Shown here one piece after another: positions 1-5,004 of a DNA stretch of 5,004 nucleotides (positions are counted from its first letter, which is position 1; each line of letters begins with the position of its first letter). The notes beneath the pieces were generated by a model. It searched no databases. It saw only the letters and a list, made by a program, of their open reading frames with translations, and was not told the DNA's origin. Both the position numbers and the translations under genes were made by a program. Location: the NCBI GenBank assembly GCA_029986195.1, contig DALTYF010000095.1, positions 1 through 5,004 on the forward strand. Direction: 5' to 3'. This DNA is from Methanocorpusculum sp. GTDB lineage: Archaea > Halobacteriota > Methanomicrobia > Methanomicrobiales > Methanocorpusculaceae.

Positions 1-34
1 GACCGCCGCGTGAATGAATCCGAATCTCATACAT
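1..34 (-). CDS. porG: 2-oxoacid (pyruvate):ferredoxin oxidoreductase gamma subunit, N-terminal fragment
   Basis: Only the first 11 codons are in the window, and the gene continues past the left edge. Reading the minus strand from the ATG at 34-32 gives MYEIRIHSRGG. This matches the start of POR/VOR gamma subunits, where an IRIHxRGGQG-type strand and glycine-rich loop opens the domain. The gamma subunit is a soluble partner in the cytoplasmic POR complex that reversibly converts pyruvate, CoA and oxidised ferredoxin to acetyl-CoA, CO2 and reduced ferredoxin. A strong GGAGG lies 9 bases upstream, inside the end of porA, and only one base separates the porA stop from this ATG, so the two are surely cotranscribed. 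A competing ATG at 30-28 reads MRFGFIHAAV, has poorer spacing and resembles nothing I know. Pyruvate rather than another 2-oxoacid is inferred from the neighbours. Confidence 0.85.
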   Translation of the reverse strand, partial: MYEIRIHSRGG

Positions 35-35
35 T

Positions 36-1166
36 TTACTGCTCCTCCGAAGGAATACCGAACCAGAACTCGGTTCCGATCTTCCGCGTACGGACCAGTT
101 CTGCCATGTCCTCATACGTCACTTCCTGGCCGCCGAGACCGGCAATGACCCGTGCAATCTTTGCTTCGGGGTATCTTGCCTGAATCTCTCCGGCAAGAAC
201 ACCGCCGAACCCGAACGAATAGTCACGGTCGATCACAACCAGTTCCTTGCCCTCGATCTTCATGTCAAGCGGGAATGGTCTCAGCCAGCGGACACGCATC
301 ACGCCTGCCTTTACTCCCTCTTTGCGAAGCAGGTCGGCGGCAACCTCGGCCTCCTTGCCGAGTGTTCCCATTGCAACGATCACCACATCCGCATCATCGC
401 AGAGGTACTCCTCGACCGGCGCATAGCTTCTGCCGAACCGTTTTGCAAACTCGGCCTCCGTCTCGGCAATCACCGTGCGGGAGTTCTTCATTGCCTTCTC
501 CATATCGTACCGGAACGTGAAGTGAATATCGGACGGCGACATTGCACCGTAACCCTTCGGATCGTTCACATCGATCTTCTGCGGCAGGTTAAGCGGCGGA
601 ATGAAATCTCCCGGTTCCGTCATCTCGAACGGCTGCATGATATGGGACAGCAGGAACCCGTCCATGTTGATCATCACCGGCAGAAGCACACGGTTGTCCT
701 CGGCGATTCTGAACGCCATCAGCGTTGCATCGTACGCCTCCTGTACGGTTGAGACATACACCTGTAACCATCCGGTATCGCGCTGTGACAGCGCGTCCGA
801 GTGCTCCGCCCAGATGTTCCATCCGGGTGCGAGTGTCCGGTTGACCTGTCCCATCACAATCGGAAGCCGTGCGCCTGCCGCCCAGTGAAGCATCTCATGC
901 ATATAGAGAAGTCCGTGGGAACTCGTTGCCGTAAACACACGGACGCCCGTAATCGATGCGCCGATACAGGCAGTCATCGCCGAATGTTCCGACTCGACCG
1001 GAATGTAGCGGGCATCCATTGCGCCGCTCTCCACATAATCGGCAATCGACTCAATGACCTCAGTCTGCGGGGTGATCGGATATGCCGCGACCACCGTCGG
1101 CTTTGCCATCTTCACCGCAGATGCCATCGCCTTGTTGCCGGTTGACATCACCAGTTTTTCGCTCAT
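36..1166 (-). CDS. porA: Pyruvate:ferredoxin oxidoreductase alpha subunit
   Basis: A complete alpha subunit of about 376 residues, close to the usual length of archaeal PorA. Numbered from MSEKL, the N-terminal pyrimidine-binding domain carries YPITPQ at 29-34, whose Thr contacts substrate in the family. ESEH at 58-61 includes the Glu that activates the thiamine pyrophosphate. TATSSHGL follows at 79-86, VNR at 108-110 has the Arg expected to bind the pyruvate carboxylate, and EHSDALSQRDTGW comes next. The TSSxGL form is POR-like; alpha subunits of oxoglutarate and many ketoisovalerate enzymes have a GPG loop there. The rest is a transketolase C-terminal-like domain with WLRPFP. An ATG two codons upstream, at 1172, is possible, but GGAAG sits 7 bases before the chosen ATG and only 1 base before the other, and the chosen ATG overlaps the porB stop as ATGA. 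Cytoplasmic; works with PorB and the gamma subunit encoded on either side. A 2-ketoisovalerate enzyme is the main alternative. Confidence 0.93.
   Translation of the reverse strand: MSEKLVMSTGNKAMASAVKMAKPTVVAAYPITPQTEVIESIADYVESGAMDARYIPVESEHSAMTACIGASITGVRVFTATSSHGLLYMHEMLHWAAGARLPIVMGQVNRTLAPGWNIWAEHSDALSQRDTGWLQVYVSTVQEAYDATLMAFRIAEDNRVLLPVMINMDGFLLSHIMQPFEMTEPGDFIPPLNLPQKIDVNDPKGYGAMSPSDIHFTFRYDMEKAMKNSRTVIAETEAEFAKRFGRSYAPVEEYLCDDADVVIVAMGTLGKEAEVAADLLRKEGVKAGVMRVRWLRPFPLDMKIEGKELVVIDRDYSFGFGGVLAGEIQARYPEAKIARVIAGLGGQEVTYEDMAELVRTRKIGTEFWFGIPSEEQ
44..48 (-). promoter_or_regulatory. Shine-Dalgarno site of porG
   Basis: GGAGG on the minus strand lies within the last codons of porA, 9 bases before the ATG at 34. 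This spacing decides between the two candidate starts, at 34 and 30. It is the best ribosome-binding site in the window; the genes at the heads of the two transcripts have none. Confidence 0.75.
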
Positions 1167-2053
1167 GCGCATTCTTCCGAGTAAGCAGCCTCAGCTGCAA
1201 CTTTTTTCAGGTTCTTGTCAACCTGCGCCTGAATCCGCGCAGCGGTTGCCTCGTCCACCTTGCGGAATCTTCCCTGCGCCTTCAGGTAATCGATGACCGG
1301 TGCAGGCTTCTTCATCGCCGCACGCGAGGGAGCGCTGATGGTGAATTTTTCGTACTCTTTCTCCCAGAGCACCCAGATGCCGGACTTCACCGCCATCTTG
1401 CCTATCTCCACCGTCTTCTCCGACGGCGTTCTCCACCCTGGCGGGCAGGGAGCCAGGATGTGCATAAACTTCGGCCCCGGAATCGAGAGTGCCTTCTTCA
1501 CTTTATGGTAGATGTCGGCAGGGTATGACGCGCAGGCGGTTGCCTGATACGGCAGGTTGTGTGCCTCGATAATTCTGTCGAGATCTTTTTTGTTGACGGT
1601 CTTTCCGTTCGGCGTCGTCGTCGTGATTGCACCGAGAGGTGTGGCCCCTGACCGCTGCATGCCGGTGTTGCCGTATGCCTCGTTGTCGTAGCAGATGTAG
1701 AGGAAGTCCTCTCCCCGCTCCAGAGCGCCGGACAGTGCCTGAATACCGATATCGGCGGTTCCGCCGTCACCGGCATAGACGATGACGTTCGTTTTCTTCC
1801 CGACTGCTCTGAATGCCTCACTCATTCCCGAAGCGCACGCGGCGGCTGCGGCGAATGCAATGTTGTACACAGGGACAGTGTGCAGCATGTACGGGTACAC
1901 GCCCTGAATTACACTGTTGCAGCAGGCAGGGATCACGAGAACTGTGTCTTTTCCTGCCGCTTTCAGAATATAGCGGAGTGCCAGTAAAGATCCGCACCCG
2001 GCACAGGTGGACGGACATTTTAACAGCATTTCCTCTTTTGGAATTTCCGTCAT
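1163..2053 (-). CDS. porB: Pyruvate:ferredoxin oxidoreductase beta subunit (TPP and Fe-S)
   Basis: A complete beta subunit of 296 residues, the normal length for archaeal PorB. It binds the diphosphate end of thiamine pyrophosphate and the proximal [4Fe-4S] cluster. Visible motifs are CAGCG at 17-21, a Cys pair at 44-45 (PACCNS) and Cys203 in APCPPGW, which together give the four cluster ligands expected in the family. The TPP/Mg motif is GDGGTADIG at 95-103, closed by DNEAYGNTG at 123-131. It heads the porB-porA-porG transcript. The start ATG has no ribosome-binding site but lies about 27 bases from a TATA-like box, consistent with a leaderless message. An internal ATG at codon 9 has a purine-rich stretch only 2 bases before it and is less likely. 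No ligand or catalytic residue appears to be missing. Substrate preference for pyruvate is a family-level inference shared with PorA. Confidence 0.93.
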   Translation of the reverse strand: MTEIPKEEMLLKCPSTCAGCGSLLALRYILKAAGKDTVLVIPACCNSVIQGVYPYMLHTVPVYNIAFAAAAACASGMSEAFRAVGKKTNVIVYAGDGGTADIGIQALSGALERGEDFLYICYDNEAYGNTGMQRSGATPLGAITTTTPNGKTVNKKDLDRIIEAHNLPYQATACASYPADIYHKVKKALSIPGPKFMHILAPCPPGWRTPSEKTVEIGKMAVKSGIWVLWEKEYEKFTISAPSRAAMKKPAPVIDYLKAQGRFRKVDEATAARIQAQVDKNLKKVAAEAAYSEECA

Positions 2054-2076
2054 GAAATGGGTACTTATTTGTCATG

Positions 2077-2085
2077 ATTAATAAT
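2077..2085 (-). promoter_or_regulatory. Putative archaeal TATA box for porB-porA-porG
   Basis: On the minus strand ATTATTAAT is centred about 28 bases before the porB ATG, with an A-rich stretch some bases upstream that could help TFB binding. Archaeal transcription usually starts about 25 bases past the box, which would place it at or next to the start codon. That fits the lack of a ribosome-binding site. The box overlaps an imperfect palindrome at 2072-2087. Inferred from composition and spacing only. Confidence 0.4.
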
Positions 2086-2130
2086 GAGGCTTTTTCTTGG
2101 ATGTGGTCTCCTGCTGCATTTCCAACCGGC

Positions 2131-2142
2131 AAAATTATTTAT
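2131..2142 (+). promoter_or_regulatory. Putative BRE/TATA promoter for the coiled-coil membrane protein gene
   Basis: AAAA followed by TTATTTAT (2135-2142) looks like a BRE plus TATA element. The box centre is about 30 bases before the ATG at 2169, so transcription would start around 2163-2166 with almost no leader. No Shine-Dalgarno sequence precedes the ATG. This is the better of the two promoters in the divergent region and probably also serves birA downstream. Confidence 0.5.
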
Positions 2143-2168
2143 CTCTATTTCGCCAATGAACTGTTATT

Positions 2169-2927
2169 ATGAGTGAAGACCCGAGTCCGGGTGCAGACCC
2201 GAAAAAGATCGAGGAACTGCAAAAGGAGGTGGAGCGCCTCAACCGCGAAAAGGCAGAAGCAGAAGCGCAGGCAGCAGCCAAAGCACATGCCGCCGCTGCA
2301 GCTGCCGAAGAGAAGGCAGCCGCCGAGTCAAAGATGAAGATGGAGCTGGAGTCCCAGAAAGCGGCTGCTGATGCAAAGATGCAGGCGGAGCTTGAGGCCC
2401 AGCGGCTTGCAGCAGAGGATGCGGAGCGCAAGAGAAAGGAGAAGCAGGAAAAGAGCAAGAGCCGCAGAAGAAAAATTATCGGCGGCATTGTTCTGCTGAT
2501 CGTTCTTGTACTGATTGTACTGGTTGCCTCGTCCAGTGTCACGGTTCAGTCCGGCACCACCACGAACTATCCCTATATCACCACCTACAGCGTCTGGTTC
2601 CCGATTGGAGAAGAAGTTGATATCAGCGGTCACAAACTGATCGCTCTTGGTGACGGGAACGAAATGATGTTCTCCATTGATAAAGGTACACCCACCAAGC
2701 TGATCCGCGGTGAACCGATTGTGATCGGTGAGCAGGCCGCGACGCTGACCACCCTGTTCGGGAAAATCCCGGTCATGACGATCAACTACAAAGTTATTCT
2801 TGAGTATCAGGGCAACACCGCAGAGAACCAGGCGTACTTCAAGATGCTTATTCAGAGCGACAAGTCTATTCCGGAGTTTGTCGTCAATTTCATGCTGCCG
2901 AAGAATGTTATTGCCCAGGCAGCATAA
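2169..2927 (+). CDS. Unrecognised single-pass membrane protein with cytoplasmic coiled coil
   Basis: I do not recognise this 252-residue protein. Residues 12-98 are almost entirely Ala, Glu, Lys, Gln and Arg with hydrophobic positions spaced as in a long coiled coil, and they include an imperfect 15-residue repeat (53-67 and 68-82). A very basic stretch, RKRKEKQEKSKSRRRK (87-102), precedes one strong transmembrane helix at about 103-120. By the positive-inside rule the coiled coil is cytoplasmic and the C-terminal 130 residues are outside. There is no signal peptide before the helix. The outside part has alternating hydrophobic and polar residues suggesting beta strands (for example FGKIPVMTINYKVILEYQG), no cysteine and no catalytic motif that I can identify. 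The start is supported by the TATA-like box 30 bases upstream. It lies 12 bases before birA on the same strand, divergent from por. The TolA-like look is composition only and should not be read as homology. Confidence 0.85.
   Translation: MSEDPSPGADPKKIEELQKEVERLNREKAEAEAQAAAKAHAAAAAAEEKAAAESKMKMELESQKAAADAKMQAELEAQRLAAEDAERKRKEKQEKSKSRRRKIIGGIVLLIVLVLIVLVASSSVTVQSGTTTNYPYITTYSVWFPIGEEVDISGHKLIALGDGNEMMFSIDKGTPTKLIRGEPIVIGEQAATLTTLFGKIPVMTINYKVILEYQGNTAENQAYFKMLIQSDKSIPEFVVNFMLPKNVIAQAA
2325..2414 (+). repeat. Imperfect tandem 15-codon repeat inside the coiled coil
   Basis: Residues 53-67 (ESKMKMELESQKAAA) and 68-82 (DAKMQAELEAQRLAA) align without gaps, with 8 of 15 identical and most others conservative. 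At DNA level AAGATG and GAGCT are kept at the same offsets. It could be an old internal duplication that lengthened the stalk, or convergence driven by coiled-coil composition. Confidence 0.5.
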
Positions 2928-2930
2928 CTC

Positions 2931-2939
2931 TCTTTTTTT
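2931..2939 (+). terminator. T-tract between the membrane protein gene and birA
   Basis: TCTTTTTTT fills most of the 12-base gap after the TAA at 2925-2927 and ends at the base before the birA ATG. Archaeal RNA polymerase can terminate on such T-runs without a hairpin, so this may give partial termination. No inverted repeat is seen just upstream. Readthrough must occur if birA depends on the upstream promoter. Confidence 0.35.
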
Positions 2940-3908
2940 ATGACAACCAAAGCGTCCGTACTCCGTATCTTAGAGGAACACCGCGGCAGGTTTTTTTCCG
3001 GTGAGGAGATTGCATCCCTGCTCGGTGTTTCCCGGTCTGCGGTATGGAAGGCGGTGAAATCACTTGAGGCGGAAGGCTATGCGGTATCCGCGGTGACCAA
3101 TAAGGGCTACTGCCTTGCCGCCGACACGGACATTCTGTCGCCGGAAGGAATCCGGCTGTATCTTTCTTTGGAGTATCGCGACATTCCGATCACGATTCAC
3201 AAAGTAACCGGTTCCACGAATGAGGATGCAAAGGCTCTTGCGGTTGCGGGCGCAGTGCACGGGACAATGGTTCTTGCCGAGGAGCAGACCCGCGGTCGCG
3301 GACGCCTTGGCCGATCCTTTTACTCGCCGAAAAGTTCCGGCGTCTATATGAGTATCGTGCTCAGACCTAATCTTGCGATGACGGACGCCGTGCTGATCAC
3401 GACCGCGGCCTCCGTTGCGGTCTCGCGGGCTGTTGAAGAGGTGTCGGATCAGATGCCCGGGATCAAATGGGTCAACGATGTGTTTGTGAACGAAAAAAAG
3501 ATCTGCGGCATTCTTACCGAGGCGGTCAGCGGCTTTGAGTCTGGCGTGGTTGAGTGTGTGGTTGTCGGTATCGGCATCAATGTGACTGATCCGGGATTTC
3601 CCGATGAGCTCAAACAGGTTGCAGGTTCGCTCTCCGGACAGTGTCGTGACTTTTCCCGCAACCGTCTTGCTGCACTCGTTGCAAATCACCTGCTCGAACT
3701 TTCCGCAGCACTTCCCGATCGTTCCTTCCTTGACGAGTACCGGAAGCGGTCCATTCTTCTGGGAAAACCGATCCGGTTCCTGGAAAACAATGTCTGGTAC
3801 GATGCCGTTGCGGTTGATGTGGACAACTCCGGCGGCCTTGTAATAGAAACCGCGACCGGACGCCGGACGCTGACCTCGGGCGAGGTCAGTGTCCGGCCCC
3901 GTGACTGA
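2940..3908 (+). CDS. birA: Biotin-[acetyl-CoA-carboxylase] ligase, BirA-type with N-terminal HTH
   Basis: A complete 322-residue bifunctional ligase, near the length of E. coli BirA. It makes biotinyl-5'-AMP from biotin and ATP and transfers biotin to a lysine of a carrier protein; in methanogens the likely target is the biotin carrier of pyruvate carboxylase. Residues 4-60 form a winged helix-turn-helix (SGEEIASLLGVSRSAVWKAV, then wing NKGYCL). The catalytic domain spans about 82-260: GSTN at 91-94, the ATP/biotin loop GRGRLGRSF at 119-127, KWVND at 176-180, KKICGIL at 186-192 with the lysine equivalent to E. coli Lys183, and GIGINV at 209-214. A small C-terminal SH3-like domain fills 275-322. 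Phe127 replaces the Trp common after GRGRxGR. The ATG follows a T7 run with no ribosome-binding site, yet the N-terminus fits the family. The HTH suggests it may also repress biotin genes, but no BirA-type operator is evident here. Confidence 0.95.
   Translation: MTTKASVLRILEEHRGRFFSGEEIASLLGVSRSAVWKAVKSLEAEGYAVSAVTNKGYCLAADTDILSPEGIRLYLSLEYRDIPITIHKVTGSTNEDAKALAVAGAVHGTMVLAEEQTRGRGRLGRSFYSPKSSGVYMSIVLRPNLAMTDAVLITTAASVAVSRAVEEVSDQMPGIKWVNDVFVNEKKICGILTEAVSGFESGVVECVVVGIGINVTDPGFPDELKQVAGSLSGQCRDFSRNRLAALVANHLLELSAALPDRSFLDEYRKRSILLGKPIRFLENNVWYDAVAVDVDNSGGLVIETATGRRTLTSGEVSVRPRD
3862..3897 (+). other. 16-bp stem-loop in the last codons of birA
   Basis: Bases 3862-3877 pair with 3882-3897 around a 4-base loop, GGGC. 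Fifteen pairs are Watson-Crick and one is G-U (3869 with 3890). It encodes residues 308-319 of the ligase. It ends 11 bases before the T7 run that follows the stop codon, farther than in a textbook bacterial intrinsic terminator. It may aid termination, protect the mRNA 3' end, or be a structure shared by both strands between convergent genes. Confidence 0.75.
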
Positions 3909-3940
3909 TTTTTTTGTTCCGCGGGTCCGGTCTTTTTTTT
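3909..3940 (+). terminator. Double T-tract terminator after birA
   Basis: T7 (3909-3915) starts right after the birA TGA, and T8 (3933-3940) follows 17 bases later. Tandem T-runs are typical archaeal terminators on the coding strand. Together with the stem-loop upstream they should stop plus-strand transcription before the convergent gene. Minus-strand transcripts meet A-runs here, so this signal serves birA only. The 39-base gap 3909-3947 contains nothing else that I can see apart from a short CCGCGG palindrome. Confidence 0.65.
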
Positions 3941-3947
3941 GGAGCTC

Positions 3948-5004
3948 TCAAACCGTTTCCGTCATCTTCATTGGTACGGTGAGCAGAATGAACCATTCAT
4001 CATCGATTGGCTGTACATATCCCAGCGACAGCCGGGTTGTGGCATCGCTCTCCGACGGGAGGTTGATGTAGTTGAATCCTCCGCCTTCGCGTGCCATTGT
4101 GAGTGCGTCGCGTCCTATGGATGCTCCGTAGATATCGGTGATTCCCAGCAGGTTTTCGGTTGACCAGGGGTTCGGGTCGTGAACGAGAGGATTTCCTGCA
4201 GAGTCATAGATACTGAGTTCAATGTCGCCGCGGTAGTGGGAGAGCTGTTATTGAGGGAGGCGACGGCTGCTTTCCGTCCCTGTTCCTGAATGAATGCAAT
4301 TATCTCCCGGCCATACTGGATCATATTCATCCGCGTGTCCGAGGATATGATGGCACGGATCTCCGGGTAGTACTCACCGGTCGTAATATACCAGGTCCCG
4401 TCGATCGGGAGAACGTAGGCGACTTTTAGTTCCGGTGCCATATTGTCAGCCGGATTTTCGTAGACATCGGTGACGTAACCGCCGCCCTGTCTTGCCCGGT
4501 TGGTAAACATTTTGACACTGGCTACTCCGTTGATGTCCACATACTCCGTCCGGTCTGCGCCGAGAAGTCCCGGGCGGTAGGGGTTTGCGAGCTGGGTGTT
4601 GTTTATGTCAAATGCGGCGATGTAGTACTCCTGTGTGGTGAAGTTGCCGTCCGGTTTGTTGAACTCTGCGAGGGCTGCTTCCTTCCCGTATTTCTGAATA
4701 TAGAGGTAGGCACTGCGGACGAACTCTTCCAGTTTGAGGTTGGTGGTTCTGGTGGGGATGTCCACCTGCATGGTGGTGTTGATGTCGGAGGTTACGACGA
4801 CGACCGGGCTGGAGAGACTTACGTTTGCCGGGGCACGGACGGAGTCCCACGCGGCAACCCGGTTGACGATTTTGAGTTTTCCGTAGCTGTAGGTGGAGTA
4901 GGTTTCCACGCCGGATTTTGTACTGAGAATTGTCTGCGTCAGTATATTCCAGTTCCGTCTGGTTTGGTGCCGTCATCTCCAGGATACTATCTTCCCTCTG
5001 TGAT
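3948..5004 (-). pseudogene. Tandem Cache-domain sensory protein, frameshifted, N-terminus off window
   Basis: Two related domains of about 110 residues follow each other. The first (about 4725-4360) reads YIQKYGKEAALAEFN, YIAAFD, RQGGGYV and then VAYVLPIDGTWYITTGEYYPE, in parts. The second repeats the pattern: FIQEQGRKAAVASLN, GDIELSIYD, REGGGFNYI, GYVQPIDDEWFI. This is the layout of extracytoplasmic Cache ligand-binding domains of methanogen sensory proteins. The second domain is split: its first part is in the frame running from 4909, while from GDIELS (4229) to the TGA at 3950-3948 it continues 93 codons in another frame. One extra base in the CCC at 4240-4238 would give SSPHYRGD and restore the domain. 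At the start, the only usable codon in the middle frame is a GTG at 4909 without ribosome site or signal peptide. Open sequence in the other frame runs from the right edge and includes an ATG at 4976, so a second shift probably lies between 4975 and 4910. No membrane segment is in the window. The gene may be a true pseudogene or intact with sequencing errors. Confidence 0.75.

Noticed and set aside
152..1145. Several plus-strand open frames of 76-122 codons across the porA region
   Set aside because: They are antisense shadows of a conserved alpha subunit, rich in Arg, His, Pro and Ser, with no recognisable domain or ribosome site.
1082..1528. Plus-strand open frame of 148 codons spanning porA/porB
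   Set aside because: It runs antisense through two clear por genes, has shadow-like composition and no motif.
2054..2168. BirA-type operator (TTGTAAAC and inverted partner) in the divergent region
   Set aside because: No matching half-sites at suitable spacing were found; the only symmetry is the AT-rich palindrome, which does not resemble that operator.
2135..2542. Minus-strand Ser/Ala-rich open frame opposite the coiled-coil gene
   Set aside because: The Ser/Ala/Phe run is the reverse complement of the Ala/Glu/Lys coiled coil. The plus-strand gene has a promoter, a proper transmembrane helix and the normal layout.
3060..3689. Minus-strand open frame of 209 codons opposite birA
   Set aside because: birA on the plus strand has every family motif; the antisense frame has none.
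3889..4163. Plus-strand open frames of 60 and 74 codons after birA
   Set aside because: They lie antisense to the frameshifted second Cache domain, which is recognisable by repeat similarity to the first. The frameshift makes the area look empty on the minus strand and tempts a plus-strand call.
4115..4230. C-terminal tail of the minus-strand frame from 4909 (TLNSVSMTLQEILSF and onward)
   Set aside because: It is out-of-frame translation beyond the indel. The other frame gives the expected Cache sequence through the same bases.
4608..4850. Minus-strand frame downstream of ATG 4976, Gln/Arg/His-rich
   Set aside because: Beyond about 4910 this is a shadow of the first Cache domain; only its first part may be genuine N-terminal sequence.
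1..5004. CRISPR arrays, tRNA or rRNA genes, insertion sequences or prophage genes
   Set aside because: No spaced direct repeats, tRNA-like cloverleaf, transposase or terminal inverted repeats were seen on either strand.

Overview
The window looks like euryarchaeal DNA, most likely from a methanogen of the Methanomicrobiales type; this is inference. It holds separate-subunit archaeal pyruvate:ferredoxin oxidoreductase genes, A/T-rich TATA-like boxes about 27 bases upstream of start codons that lack Shine-Dalgarno sequences, T-tract ends as in archaeal termination, and a tandem Cache-domain sensory protein of a kind common in methanogens. Base composition is moderately GC-rich and even throughout.

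Left half, minus strand (positions 1-2053): three tightly packed genes, transcribed right to left in the order porB, porA, porG. porB is the thiamine-pyrophosphate beta subunit, porA the alpha subunit, and porG is the gamma subunit, of which only the first 11 codons are in the window. porB and porA overlap by 4 bases (ATGA) if porA starts at its second methionine. porA and porG are separated by one base, with a clear GGAGG ribosome site for porG. No ferredoxin-like delta subunit is visible.

Middle (2054-2168): a 115-bp divergent intergenic region with one TATA-like element for each direction. Both predicted transcripts are leaderless or nearly so.

Right-centre, plus strand (2169-3908): first an unrecognised membrane protein with a long cytoplasmic Ala/Glu/Lys coiled coil, one transmembrane helix and a beta-rich outside domain. 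Twelve bases later comes a complete bifunctional BirA-type biotin-protein ligase with an N-terminal helix-turn-helix. The ligase gene ends in a 16-bp hairpin encoded in its last codons, then T-tracts.

Right end, minus strand (3948-5004): a tandem Cache-domain protein, convergent with birA and broken by one clear frameshift near 4240 and probably a second between 4910 and 4975. Either it is a pseudogene or the sequence has indel errors. Its N-terminus lies beyond the window.

Functionally, POR makes pyruvate from acetyl-CoA in autotrophic methanogens, and biotin ligase activates the biotin carrier of pyruvate carboxylase, the next anabolic step. The two loci could therefore belong to the same pyruvate-to-oxaloacetate route, although they are on opposite strands and no carboxylase gene is seen here.
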